Assembly (NCBI GenBank): GCA_047975215.1
Contig: JBKEDD010000130.1
Coordinates: 1 to 64,000 of the forward strand
Length of the DNA: 64,000 nucleotides
Reading direction: 5' to 3'
Origin: JAGRMG01 sp047975215
Lineage (GTDB): Bacteria > Pseudomonadota > Alphaproteobacteria > Rhodobacterales > Rhodobacteraceae
Shown: piece after piece, positions 51,217 to 61,425 of the stretch
How the letters are laid out: every line of letters begins with the position of its first letter
Position numbering within the stretch: the first letter of the stretch is position 1
Position numbers and translations under genes: made by a program
The notes under the pieces: model-generated
Database searches by the model: none
Seen by the model: only the letters and a program-made list of their open reading frames with translations
What the model was told of the DNA's origin: nothing

Positions 51217-51816
51217 TCAGCGGCGGGCGTCGCCCACCAGTTTCCACAGCGCCGGCAACAGCACGGCGGCCAGGGCCAGCTTGATCGCATCGCCGATCAG
51301 GAACGGGGTCAGCCCCCATTGCAGGATCGGCTTGTCCCAGCCGTAAAGCTGGCCCAGCCAAAACAGGCCCGGCACATAGATCAGCACGTTGCCGATCAAA
51401 AGCGCGGCGGCCATGGTCCCGAAAGACCGGTCCCAGCCACGCGACGCCAGTGCGCCCAGCGCCACCGTGGCCAGCACATATCCGGCAAGATACCCCCCGG
51501 TACTTCCGGCCATGTAGGTCAGGCCGTAGGTTTCGGCCGAGGATCCGACAAAGACGTCAAAGCCGAGCGCGCCGATCAGCAGATAGCCCAGCACCGTCGC
51601 CAGGCCCAGCCGCGCGCCATAGGCCGCCCCGATGGACAGCACGGCAAACGTGCCCATGGTGATCGGCACCGGCCACATCGGTACCCGGATCTTGGCGCAT
51701 ATCGCCAGAACGGCGATCCCCAGAATCACCAGCGCCGCCTGTTTGATGCGCAGCGCGGCCCCCGATTGCGGGCCAAAGCTCTCGGCCAGGGCGCCTTTCG
51801 TTGCAGCTAGGGTCAT
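51217..51816 (-). CDS. bioY: Biotin transporter BioY
   Basis: 199 residues with about six hydrophobic segments. The family blocks KIRVPMWPVPITMGTFAV (about 42-59) and YLLIGALGFDVF are present, together with TYGLTYMAGSTGGYLAGY. BioY is the substrate-binding (S) component of a biotin ECF transporter; many alphaproteobacterial BioY proteins work with BioMN, or alone at low efficiency. No bioM/bioN neighbours here. A downstream palindrome forms its terminator. I did not find a BioR operator of the TTAT..ATAA type upstream. Confidence 0.93.
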   Translation of the reverse strand: MTLAATKGALAESFGPQSGAALRIKQAALVILGIAVLAICAKIRVPMWPVPITMGTFAVLSIGAAYGARLGLATVLGYLLIGALGFDVFVGSSAETYGLTYMAGSTGGYLAGYVLATVALGALASRGWDRSFGTMAAALLIGNVLIYVPGLFWLGQLYGWDKPILQWGLTPFLIGDAIKLALAAVLLPALWKLVGDARR

Positions 51817-51885
51817 GTTTCATCTCTCCTGTCGGATTTGAACGCTTCGGCACAGGAATGCCGCAATTGCTGCGTTGCCGCAAGG

Positions 51886-52341
51886 CTATTTGCCGACGCG
51901 GCCGGCCCCGGGGGACGGGTCGCGGCGATATTCGGTCCACATCGCGTAGTCCTTGCGCGGGCCGCGCACATGCCATTGCGTACACCAGCGGGGCCATTGC
52001 CCGAACCCGTAGCGCACGGCATAGCGATCGGGCGGGCAGTCGTGCACATCGCCCGGATCCGCCTGGCCCAGCGCGATCCGGTGAAACGGCCGGCCATCCT
52101 CGAACCGCACCGCAATGCCCGGTGCCTGCGCTTGCCACAAATAGCGCCGCGTTCCCGTCAGCGGTGCCTGCCCCGGCGGGAACAGACGCAGCGTTTCGAG
52201 ATAGCAAAGGCGCCCCTCGCCATCCTCGGTAAGGCTGGCACGGCCCTCGGCCTCGATGACCTGTCCGGCATGGGCGTCTTCGATCCGCCGGCTCAGCCGC
52301 CAGCCGCCGGCGAAGTCCGACAGCGTCAGCGGCAGGCTCAT
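51886..52341 (-). CDS. DUF6314-family protein
   Basis: 151 residues, start MSLPLTLSDFAGGWRLSR, rich in Arg, Trp and Tyr (RYLWQAQ, AVRYGFGQWPRWCTQWHV). The pattern suggests a beta-barrel, lipocalin-like fold, and the family name is assigned by recall only. No function known. It follows the methyltransferase gene after 31 bp on the same strand. The start at ATG 52341 is supported by family length. Confidence 0.65.
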   Translation of the reverse strand: MSLPLTLSDFAGGWRLSRRIEDAHAGQVIEAEGRASLTEDGEGRLCYLETLRLFPPGQAPLTGTRRYLWQAQAPGIAVRFEDGRPFHRIALGQADPGDVHDCPPDRYAVRYGFGQWPRWCTQWHVRGPRKDYAMWTEYRRDPSPGAGRVGK

Positions 52342-52372
52342 CGCGCGCCCCCTCGTGCGGACGCGATGGCCA

Positions 52373-53185
52373 TCAGACCCCACGGAACCCGAACAACCCG
52401 CGGCCGCTGTCCTCGTCCGAACGTTTCAGTCGCCGCGCCGAAGGCTTCAGCCCCGCGCGAAGCTGTTCGTCGCTTTCCAGCACCGGATAGCCCAGCGCCT
52501 GCCGGGCAAGCAGGATGGCACGCGCGCCGCCCGATCCCTCGAACAGGTGCAGATGCAGGCTGTCCCAATCCAGATGCCCGCCTTCGTGCAGCGCGCGGAT
52601 GTCGCGCACGAAGTTGTGACATTGCGCGTTTTCCACCAGCAGCACATATTCGCGCGCCATGCGGACCATGTTCGCAATGGCGACGAAATGGCTGACGGCG
52701 GTGTGGATATGCATGATCACCGCCTGAGTATAAACCATGTCCGGTGCCGGCCAGCTATGCGAGAACGGCATCGTGATATCCTGCAACCCGATCCTTCCGG
52801 CCAGTTCCGGATGCCTGCTCAGCGCCAGATCCAGCTGGCTGGCACCCCGGTCGCCGCCCGTCATCTCGACATGGGGAAACAACGTCGCCGCATTGGCCAC
52901 ATGATCGCCGCCGCCGCATCCGACCTCATGCACCGAGGCCGGCACAAGCTGACCGATGGCTTCGAGAATAAGCTGCTGGTTGGGATGGATCGGATCGCCC
53001 CGCGACGTGACATGGCCCGTGTCGGCATCGAAACGCAACTGCCCCTCGGTCGAAATCGCGCGATACTCGGTCTCGACATCGCCCTTGAGCCGCCGCTGAT
53101 AGCTGTCGGCGGTATAGTTCTCCCAGTCGAAATCGTCGTCGTAATACTTGCGGTTCTTGTAAAACAGCTGTCTGAAAAGGCTCAT
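52373..53185 (-). CDS. SAM-dependent methyltransferase of unknown target
   Basis: 270 residues. A class-I methyltransferase core with motif I VHEVGCGGGDHVANA (about 86-100), an acidic residue in the next strand and MVYTQAVIMHIH in the motif IV region. A basic N-terminus rich in Tyr (YKNRKYYDDDFD) precedes it. The target (small molecule, RNA or protein) is unknown. It lies upstream of DUF6314 on the same strand. A strong GC hairpin separates it from ndk. Confidence 0.75.
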   Translation of the reverse strand: MSLFRQLFYKNRKYYDDDFDWENYTADSYQRRLKGDVETEYRAISTEGQLRFDADTGHVTSRGDPIHPNQQLILEAIGQLVPASVHEVGCGGGDHVANAATLFPHVEMTGGDRGASQLDLALSRHPELAGRIGLQDITMPFSHSWPAPDMVYTQAVIMHIHTAVSHFVAIANMVRMAREYVLLVENAQCHNFVRDIRALHEGGHLDWDSLHLHLFEGSGGARAILLARQALGYPVLESDEQLRAGLKPSARRLKRSDEDSGRGLFGFRGV

Positions 53186-53308
53186 CGCACCCGCCCTCCT
53201 GTGCTGTCTCAGCGCCTAAACCCTTTGGGCCACCCGAACAAGAACCCGGCCCGTCATGCCATGGCCCGATCTGCCCCGCCCTCCGAAGGACCGCTGCCAG
53301 CCCGAACC

Positions 53309-53328
53309 GGGCGGGCATGCGCCCGCCC
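53309..53328. terminator. Hairpin between ndk and the methyltransferase gene
   Basis: 8-bp stem GGGCGGGC/GCCCGCCC with loop ATGC. It lies 54 bases after the ndk stop, on the minus strand, with no T-run. Candidate ndk terminator. Confidence 0.5.
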
Positions 53329-53381
53329 CGTCCCCATGGCTCAGAGGTTCAAGGCAGGCGCCGCCGCGTTAAGGTACCCGA

Positions 53382-53804
53382 TCAGCCGACCAGTTCGAGG
53401 CCGGAAAAGAAATAGGCGATTTCGGTCGCCGCGGTTTCCGGGGCGTCCGAACCATGAACCGAATTTTCGCCGACGCTTTCGGCGAACTCGGCGCGGATGG
53501 TGCCGGGGGCCGCGTCGGCGGGGTTGGTCGCGCCCATGATCTCGCGGTTGCGGGTGATCGCGTTGTCGCCTTCCAGAACCTGCACCACGACCGGTTCCGA
53601 TGACATGAAGTCGCACAGTTCGTCATAGAACGGGCGGTCCTTGTGCACCGCATAGAACACGCCGGCCTGGGCCTTGGTCATGTGGATGCGCTTTTGCGCC
53701 ACGATGCGCAGCCCGGCCTCCTCGAACTTGGCGTTGATCCTGCCGGTCAGATTGCGTCGGGTTGCGTCGGGCTTGATGATGCTAAAAGTGCGTTCCAGTG
53801 CCAT
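53382..53804 (-). CDS. ndk: Nucleoside diphosphate kinase
   Basis: 140 residues, the standard size. It equalises NTP pools by a phosphohistidine intermediate: His117 in NSVHGSDA. The ALERTFSIIKPDATRR start and the RNREIMGATNPADA block are canonical. The frame is open for 54 more codons upstream, but the family start is MALERTFS. Divergent from the ABC-F gene with 173 bp between. Confidence 0.97.
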   Translation of the reverse strand: MALERTFSIIKPDATRRNLTGRINAKFEEAGLRIVAQKRIHMTKAQAGVFYAVHKDRPFYDELCDFMSSEPVVVQVLEGDNAITRNREIMGATNPADAAPGTIRAEFAESVGENSVHGSDAPETAATEIAYFFSGLELVG

Positions 53805-53977
53805 CGGGCGTCTCCTGCATGTGGCGGGGCTGCGCTGGCCGCCGCCGGTGAATGTCGCGCGCCGCCTAACATGCGGCGCACGGCTTGGAAAGGGACTTCG
53901 TGCCCGGCCCGACCCGCGCAACGCCCCATGCCGCCACAGATTGACAGCCCCGCGCGGCTGCGCCATGACCCGGCCCC

Positions 53978-55834
53978 ATGCTGCGGATCGACGATATCAC
54001 CTTCGCCATGGCCGGCCGGCCCCTTTTCGAGGGTGCCGGCGCCGTCATACCCGACGGCCACAAGGTTGGTCTGGTGGGGCGCAACGGCACCGGCAAGACC
54101 ACGCTTTTCAGGCTCATCCGGGGCGAACTGGCGCTGGAATCGGGGCGCATTTCCCTGCCTCCGCGCGCCCGCATCGGCGGTGTGGCGCAAGAGGTGCCCT
54201 CCTCGGATGTCTCGCTGCTGGACACGGTTCTCGCCGCCGACACCGAACGCGCGCGTCTGCTGGCCGAAGCCGAGACCGCGACCGCCGCCCACCGCATCGC
54301 CGAGATCCAGACGCGGCTGGCCGATATCGACGCCTGGTCGGCCGAAGCGCGCGCCGCCTCGATCCTCAAGGGCCTGGGCTTTGACGATGCCGAGCAGGGC
54401 CGCCCCTGTTCGGACTTTTCCGGCGGCTGGCGGATGCGGGTGGCTCTGGCCGCCGTGCTGTTTGCCAAACCCGACGTGCTGCTGCTGGACGAGCCGACCA
54501 ACTATCTCGATCTGGAAGGCGCGCTCTGGCTGGAAAGCTATCTGGCGCGCTATCCCCATACCGTCATCATCATCAGCCACGACCGCGGCCTGCTGAACCG
54601 CGCGGTGGGCGCGATCCTGCACCTGGAAGACCGCAAGCTGACGCTCTATCAGGGCCCTTATGACCGGTTCGCGCGCACCCGCGCCGAAAAACTGGCCCAG
54701 GCCGAAGCGATGGCAAAAAGGCAGGCGGCGCGGCGGGCGCATCTGCAATCCTACGTCGACCGCTTCCGCTACAAGGCCGACAAGGCGAAACAGGCGCAAA
54801 GCCGCCTGAAGGCGCTTGCGAAGATGCAGCCGATCGCCACCCCGCAGGAGGCGGCGCTGCGCGCCTTCACATTCCCCGAACCCGAAGCGATGTCCCCGCC
54901 CATCATCCATATCGAGGGCGGCGCGACCGGCTATGGCGACAGGGCGGTTCTGAAACGGCTGAACCTGCGTATCGACCAGGACGACCGCATCGCGCTTCTG
55001 GGCCGCAACGGTCAGGGCAAGTCCACGCTGGCCAAGCTGCTGAGCGACCGGCTGACGCTGATGGCCGGCCGGATGACGAAATCGTCCAAGCTGCGCATCG
55101 GCTATTTCGCCCAGCACCAGGTGGACGAACTGCATGTGGACGAAACCCCGCTGGACCATCTGCGCCGCCTGCGCCCGGCCGAAACCCCGGCGAAACTGCG
55201 CGCGCGCCTGGCCGGGTTCGGGCTGGGCGCGGCCCAGGCGGAAACGCTGGTGGGCCAGCTTTCGGGTGGCCAGAAGGCGCGGCTGTCGCTCCTGATCGCC
55301 ACCATCGAGGCTCCGCACATGCTGATCCTCGACGAGCCGACCAACCATCTGGACATCGAAAGCCGCGAGGCACTGGTCGAGGCGCTGACCGACTATTCCG
55401 GCGCGGTGATCCTGGTCAGTCACGACATGCACCTGCTGAGTCTCGTCGCCGACCGTCTGTGGCTGGTCGCCGAGGGCACCGTCGCCCCTTTCGACGGCGA
55501 TCTCGAAGCCTACCGCGCCCTGCTCCTGGCCCGCGACCGGCCCGAGCCGAAACCCGGCCCCGCCGCGCCCCGGCCCCGGCGCCCGTCGCGCGAGGCCCTG
55601 ATCGCGCTGCGCAGCGAGGTCCGCAAGGGCGAGGCGCGGGTGGAGAAACTCAACGAGATGCGCGACCGTCTGGCGGCGAAACTGGCCGATCCCGGCCTGT
55701 ACGCGGATGGCAGACAGGGCGAAATCGAGGTCTGGCAGAAGAAATACGCCGAAGTGATGGATGGGCTCGACCGGGCCGAAGCCCTGTGGATGCAGGCGCT
55801 GGAAAAGCTGGAGTCGGCCGAGGCGGGCGACTGA
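53978..55834 (+). CDS. ABC-F family ATPase
   Basis: 618 residues with two nucleotide-binding domains in tandem and no membrane part. First Walker A GRNGTGKTT (about 34-42), signature DFSGGWRMRVALAA and Walker B LLLDEPTNYLDLE; second Walker A GRNGQGKST (about 346), signature QLSGGQKARLSLL, Walker B LILDEPTNHLDIE. The linker (about 235-300) is long, basic and alpha-helical, as in ribosome-associated ABC-F factors such as YheS/EttA. Likely acts on translation or antibiotic resistance; which group is unclear. The C-terminus has a basic linker plus a coiled coil. Confidence 0.92.
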   Translation: MLRIDDITFAMAGRPLFEGAGAVIPDGHKVGLVGRNGTGKTTLFRLIRGELALESGRISLPPRARIGGVAQEVPSSDVSLLDTVLAADTERARLLAEAETATAAHRIAEIQTRLADIDAWSAEARAASILKGLGFDDAEQGRPCSDFSGGWRMRVALAAVLFAKPDVLLLDEPTNYLDLEGALWLESYLARYPHTVIIISHDRGLLNRAVGAILHLEDRKLTLYQGPYDRFARTRAEKLAQAEAMAKRQAARRAHLQSYVDRFRYKADKAKQAQSRLKALAKMQPIATPQEAALRAFTFPEPEAMSPPIIHIEGGATGYGDRAVLKRLNLRIDQDDRIALLGRNGQGKSTLAKLLSDRLTLMAGRMTKSSKLRIGYFAQHQVDELHVDETPLDHLRRLRPAETPAKLRARLAGFGLGAAQAETLVGQLSGGQKARLSLLIATIEAPHMLILDEPTNHLDIESREALVEALTDYSGAVILVSHDMHLLSLVADRLWLVAEGTVAPFDGDLEAYRALLLARDRPEPKPGPAAPRPRRPSREALIALRSEVRKGEARVEKLNEMRDRLAAKLADPGLYADGRQGEIEVWQKKYAEVMDGLDRAEALWMQALEKLESAEAGD

Positions 55835-55918
55835 GCGCCGCCGCGTGCGCCCATCGGGCCGGGCCTTGGCAAATGCCGCGATCCGTGCAGCATGGGCATG
55901 AAACCGGAAGGGCCGTTC

Positions 55919-56533
55919 ATGGACACCGCATTTGTCGTCACCGCCTTCGTCACGCTGTTCGTGATCGTCGATCCGATCGGTCTGACGCCGCTGTTCATCG
56001 CGCTGACACAGGGCATGACGGCGGCCGAACGGCGCGCCATCGGCCTGCGCGCCTGCCTTACCGCGGCAGCACTTCTTTGCGTGTTTGCCGCTTTCGGCGA
56101 GGCGGTTCTGGGTTTTGCGGGCATCTCCATGCCCGCCTTCCGGGTCGCGGGTGGCGCGCTTTTGTTCCTGACGGCTCTGGACATGCTGTTCGAACGCCGT
56201 TCCCGGCGGCGCGAGGATCAGACCGGCGAGGACCGCCCAGACCCGTCGGTATTTCCGCTGGCCATCCCGCTGATCGCCGGGCCGGGTGCGATCGCCACGG
56301 TGATCCTGCTTTCGGGCGAGCGGCCGGGCATCGAAGGGCTGTTGCTGGTGGTGGCCGTGATGCTGGCGGTGCTGGCTGTGGTGCTGGTGCTGTTTCTGGT
56401 CTCGGGCGCGCTGGCACGGATGCTGGGGCGGACCGGCACCAACGTCGTGACGCGGATGCTGGGGATGCTGCTGGCGGCGCTGTCGGTACAGTTCATCCTC
56501 GACGGGTTGCGCGACTTCGGGTTCGCCGGCTAG
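55919..56533 (+). CDS. MarC family integral membrane protein
   Basis: 204 residues, six hydrophobic segments. The N-terminal VTLFVIVDPIGLTPLFIAL block (about 10-28) and FPLAIPLIAGPGAIATVIL (about 111-129) are MarC family marks. The name is historical; a role in antibiotic resistance has not held up and function is unknown. GGAAGGG lies before ATG 55919. Head-to-tail with the ABC-F gene, 84 bp apart. Confidence 0.88.
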   Translation: MDTAFVVTAFVTLFVIVDPIGLTPLFIALTQGMTAAERRAIGLRACLTAAALLCVFAAFGEAVLGFAGISMPAFRVAGGALLFLTALDMLFERRSRRREDQTGEDRPDPSVFPLAIPLIAGPGAIATVILLSGERPGIEGLLLVVAVMLAVLAVVLVLFLVSGALARMLGRTGTNVVTRMLGMLLAALSVQFILDGLRDFGFAG

Positions 56534-56705
56534 CGGCGTGGAATCGCAGTTCGACACATCGGAACCGGGGCACGAACCGGGGGCAACGGATGGATGTTGC
56601 GGACGCCGGGTTCAGGCAGCAAGGGCGGGCGGCATGCGCCTCATGCTCTGGCATCGGGGCGGCCGGCACCTACATTGAGTGCGTGATCGGGCCGGGAGAA
56701 CGCGA

Positions 56706-57287
56706 ATGAGCGGTTGGGAGTTGGGCAATCTTGCCTATCTGGTTTTGCTGGGCGCGGTTCTGATCTTCTGGTTCGTGGCTCAGAATCGCCATTCGCTTGG
56801 CAAGACGCTGCAACAGGCGATCGCCTGGGGGCTGATCTTTCTTGGCGTGATCGCGGCCATCGGCCTTTGGGACGACATCCGGCAGACGGTGCGGCCGCGC
56901 CAGGCCATGCTGACCGATGCGGGCCGCGTCGAGGTGCCGCGCGCCAATGACGGGCATTACTACCTGACGCTGGGCATCAACGGCACACCGGTCGAATTCA
57001 TGGTCGATACCGGCGCCAGCCAGATGGTTCTGACGGCGGCCGATGCCCGGCGCGCGGGCATCGATACCGCCGATCTGGCCTATGTCGGGCGCGCCATGAC
57101 CGCCAATGGCGAGGTGCGCACCGCGCCTGTGCGGCTGGACCGGGTCGAACTGGGCGAGGTGTCCGACACCAACCTGCGCGCCTGGGTGAACGAGGGCGAA
57201 ATGGACCGCTCGCTTCTGGGCATGTCCTATCTGCAACGCTGGTCCCGGATCGAGATCACCGGCGGGGCGCTGGTGCTGACGCGGTGA
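56706..57287 (+). CDS. Membrane-anchored retropepsin-like aspartic protease
   Basis: 193 residues. Two hydrophobic segments (about 8-25 and 40-55) and then a single-lobe aspartic protease domain. The active site is Asp101 in FMVDTGASQMVL, with the ILV-type second block LLGMSYLQRW near the end. It belongs to the TIGR02281-type clan AA group, which must dimerise to form a full site. Target unknown. GGGAGA before ATG 56706 supports this start. The next gene begins 125 bp downstream. Confidence 0.88.
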   Translation: MSGWELGNLAYLVLLGAVLIFWFVAQNRHSLGKTLQQAIAWGLIFLGVIAAIGLWDDIRQTVRPRQAMLTDAGRVEVPRANDGHYYLTLGINGTPVEFMVDTGASQMVLTAADARRAGIDTADLAYVGRAMTANGEVRTAPVRLDRVELGEVSDTNLRAWVNEGEMDRSLLGMSYLQRWSRIEITGGALVLTR

Positions 57288-57412
57288 TGCGCGATATGAC
57301 GCAGGCCGCCAGCGTCGGATCCGGCGCCTTCAGGGATGCAACCGGGGATCGCGCCGGATATTCGGCATGTGTCCCCGTACCCTTCAAGCGAAACCGGATG
57401 AAAGGAGATATG

Positions 57413-57778
57413 ATGACCAAGGCCCCGAAAACCCCCGCAGCCGCCGATCCCACCCCGACCTTGTCGGGTCTTGAAAGCCTGGCAGCGCAATATCCATTTC
57501 ACGAAGCCGCGTTCAAAGCCTGGTTCGACATGGGTGCCGCGGCGCTCGAGTTCTTGTCGTCCCGGGTGGATCACGATCTGCAAACCCAGAAGGCGATGCT
57601 GGGCTGCACATGCCTTGAGGACGTTCAGAAGGTTCAGGCCGAGTTCTGCACCAGGGCGCTGGAAGACTACAAATCCGCGACCGCCCGGATGATGGAATTG
57701 ATGGTCGCGGCGGCGATGCGCGGGCCGGGCGGTGCGGCGGCGTCGGCCAGGCGGGGTTACGACGACGTGCCGCTTTGA
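57413..57778 (+). CDS. Phasin-like protein
   Basis: 121 residues. Mostly alpha-helical, with FHEAAFKAWFDMGAAALEFLSSR and AEFCTRALEDYKSATARMMELM (each in part) as amphipathic helices similar to phasin family proteins that coat polyhydroxyalkanoate granules. The N-terminus (about 1-20) is Pro/Ala-rich. ATG 57413 is preferred over ATG 57410, because AGGAG has better spacing. No phaC or phaR nearby. The phasin call is by helix pattern and is moderate. Confidence 0.65.
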   Translation: MTKAPKTPAAADPTPTLSGLESLAAQYPFHEAAFKAWFDMGAAALEFLSSRVDHDLQTQKAMLGCTCLEDVQKVQAEFCTRALEDYKSATARMMELMVAAAMRGPGGAAASARRGYDDVPL

Positions 57779-57790
57779 AAGATCAGGGTG

Positions 57791-58249
57791 TTACGCCTCG
57801 GCCTTCATTTGCCAGCGACCTTCGGCTTCGGACCAGTATTGCGCCGGGCACCCCGCGCCGGTCAGTGCCTTCCACTGGCCGCGGGCATGGCTGACGGCGC
57901 TCTCGTCGTGGCCGTCGAACAGGATGCAGACCCGTTCGAGCGTCGCGACCTCCTCGGGTGCCACCTCGGCGCCGTACACCGCCATCACGCAGTGCGGCGC
58001 GTTGACAGCCCCGGCGGCGCTGGTCAGCAGCACCGGCTGATCCGCGTCATGCGGCCCGCCCGCCAGCCCGTGCGGCAGAAAACCGTCATCGGAACCCAGC
58101 CAAAGCCTTTCGTCCAGCCAGGCCAGCCGGTCGGCATCGCGCCCGCGTACCTCTACCCGCCAGCCACGCGCCAGCGACCTTTCAAGCAGTTGCGGCAGCG
58201 TTGATTCGAGCGGTTGCCGCGTGAGATGATAAAATAGCGCCGCGCCCAT
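57791..58249 (-). CDS. holC: DNA polymerase III subunit chi
   Basis: 152 residues starting MGAALFYHLTRQPLE, with LPQLLERSLARGWRVEVR and the DDGFLPHG block typical of HolC. It links the clamp loader to single-strand binding protein at the fork, through the SSB tail (ssb is also in this window). Its start overlaps the VOC gene stop as ATGA and the group follows pepA, a gene order known in other alphaproteobacteria. Confidence 0.9.
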   Translation of the reverse strand: MGAALFYHLTRQPLESTLPQLLERSLARGWRVEVRGRDADRLAWLDERLWLGSDDGFLPHGLAGGPHDADQPVLLTSAAGAVNAPHCVMAVYGAEVAPEEVATLERVCILFDGHDESAVSHARGQWKALTGAGCPAQYWSEAEGRWQMKAEA

Positions 58250-58650
58250 CAGCCTGCCGCTTTGAACGGGTCGTAATCGCCAAAGGTCCAGATATGGCCT
58301 TCGGGATCGCGCACGGAGAAGGACGAGCCGCCGTAGTCCTGGTCTTCCAGCGGCATCACGATCTCGGCGCCCGCGGCGGCGATCCGCCCATGGCGCGCGG
58401 CCACGTCGTCCACCACGGCATAGATAGTCGTCGTCACGCCGCCCGCTTCGCGCGGGTCGGCCATCATCGCATCGAAACGCCCGCCATGCGGCGGCCCGAA
58501 CATCATCAGCCCCTGCCCCAGCCGGATCTGGGCATGCACGATGCCGCCCCGTTCATCGCGAAAGACGGCATGTTCCTCAAGCCCAAGAACGCCGGTGATG
58601 AAGGCCAGTGCGGCCTCGCAATCGTGGTAGCGCGCAGCGGGGATCAGCAT
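58249..58650 (-). CDS. VOC superfamily (glyoxalase/PhnB-like) protein
   Basis: 133 residues, two beta-alpha-beta-beta-beta modules. The start MLIPAARYHDCEAALAFITG and the end SSFSVRDPEGHIWTFGDYDP are PhnB/glyoxalase-like. Metal-binding residues are not obvious. Function unknown. It begins 2 bp after pepA and ends overlapping holC (ATGA), so the three genes are one operon. Confidence 0.85.
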   Translation of the reverse strand: MLIPAARYHDCEAALAFITGVLGLEEHAVFRDERGGIVHAQIRLGQGLMMFGPPHGGRFDAMMADPREAGGVTTTIYAVVDDVAARHGRIAAAGAEIVMPLEDQDYGGSSFSVRDPEGHIWTFGDYDPFKAAG

Positions 58651-58652
58651 CG

Positions 58653-60143
<1,491 letters not shown>

Positions 60144-60276
60144 GCGGTGCTCCTGCGGTTTTACCTTCGCCAGAGACGTAGCGCGCCGCGCCACACTTGG
60201 CCAGATAGCAGTTTTCCCTGCCTTTCGATTGCTCTAGACTGCGCCGCAAACTGGGGCAGGCTCCGGGGGGTTCGCG

Positions 60277-61425
60277 GTGTCACGATACGACAGATACGTC
60301 CTGTCGCAATATCTGCTGTTCTTCGGGTTCTTCGCCCTTGTCCTGGTGGCCGTTTTCTGGATCAACCGTGCCGTGGTGTTGTTTGACCGGCTGATCGGCG
60401 GCGGCCAGTCGGCCATGGTGTTTCTCGAATTCACCGCCCTCACCCTGCCCAACCTGATCCGCATGGTGCTGCCGATGGCGGCCTTTGCTGCCTCGGTCTA
60501 TGTCACCAACCGCCTGAGCAGCGAAAGCGAATTGACGGTGATGCAGGCGACCGGGTCAAGCCCGTGGCGGCTGGCGCGCCCGGCGATGGTATTCGGCCTT
60601 GTCGCGGCGGCGATGATGGGCATCCTGACCAATGTGCTGATGCCCGCCTCGATCAGCCAGCTTGCGGTACGCGAGGCCGAAGTGGCGCGCAACGTCGCGG
60701 CCAAGCTGCTGACCGAGGGCAGTTTCCTGCATCCGGCCCCGGGAGTGACCTTCTATATACGCCAGATCGACCCGGACGGCAGGCTGCACGACGTGTTCCT
60801 GTCGGACCGGCGCGACCCCGCCCATACCGTCACCTATACGGGGTCCGAGGCGTTCCTGGTGCGCGACGGCGCGCAAAGCAACCTCATCATGGTGGACGGG
60901 CTGGCGCAGCGGCTGGACCATGAGACCAGAACCCTTTCGACAACGGTCTTTGCCGATTTTTCCTATGACATCAGCAGCCTGATCCGTCGCGACGAAACCC
61001 GGATCCGCAATATCCGCGCCATCCCGACCCTTGAGATCATCACCGGAAGCGATGCCATCATGGCAAACGAAGGCTATAACGCCGGTCAGCTTGCCGAAGA
61101 ACTTCACCTGCGTTTCGCGCGGGCGACAATCTGCGTTGCGGTCACGTTGATCGGGTTTTCAACTCTGATGCTGGGCAGCTATTCGCGGTTCGGTGTCTGG
61201 CGGCAGGCGTTGCTTGCGTTCGTGCTGCTGGTCCTTCTGGAGATGTTGCGCGGCGTGGTGTCCGAACCGGTGCTGAAGAATCCGGAGCTCTGGCCGCTGA
61301 TCTATGTGCCGACGCTGGCAGGACTGGGTATTGCCGCGGTGTTTCTGCAAATCGCCTCGCGGCCCCTGTCGGTGCTGCTGGGGCGGCGCGGGCGAATGGC
61401 GGAAGGCGCGGAGGCAGCGCCATGA
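60277..61425 (+). CDS. lptF: LPS export ABC transporter permease LptF
   Basis: 382 residues with membrane segments near 10-32, 50-75, 95-115, then a large periplasmic domain (about 125-270), and three more near 285-370. This is the YjgP/YjgQ architecture. With LptG and LptB it extracts LPS from the inner membrane and feeds the Lpt bridge. The start is GTG 60277 (MSRYDRYVLSQYLL), since no ATG fits; RBS is weak. Overlaps lptG by 4 bp (ATGA). Confidence 0.93.
   Translation: MSRYDRYVLSQYLLFFGFFALVLVAVFWINRAVVLFDRLIGGGQSAMVFLEFTALTLPNLIRMVLPMAAFAASVYVTNRLSSESELTVMQATGSSPWRLARPAMVFGLVAAAMMGILTNVLMPASISQLAVREAEVARNVAAKLLTEGSFLHPAPGVTFYIRQIDPDGRLHDVFLSDRRDPAHTVTYTGSEAFLVRDGAQSNLIMVDGLAQRLDHETRTLSTTVFADFSYDISSLIRRDETRIRNIRAIPTLEIITGSDAIMANEGYNAGQLAEELHLRFARATICVAVTLIGFSTLMLGSYSRFGVWRQALLAFVLLVLLEMLRGVVSEPVLKNPELWPLIYVPTLAGLGIAAVFLQIASRPLSVLLGRRGRMAEGAEAAP

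Noticed and set aside
51817..51885. BioR operator before bioY
   Set aside because: No TTAT..ATAA-type palindrome is visible in the gap.
53747..56557. Very long (936-codon) open frame antisense to the ABC-F gene
   Set aside because: It mirrors the real ABC-F reading frame with reversed codon positions; His/Arg/Gln-rich composition is typical of antisense shadow frames in high-G+C genomes.
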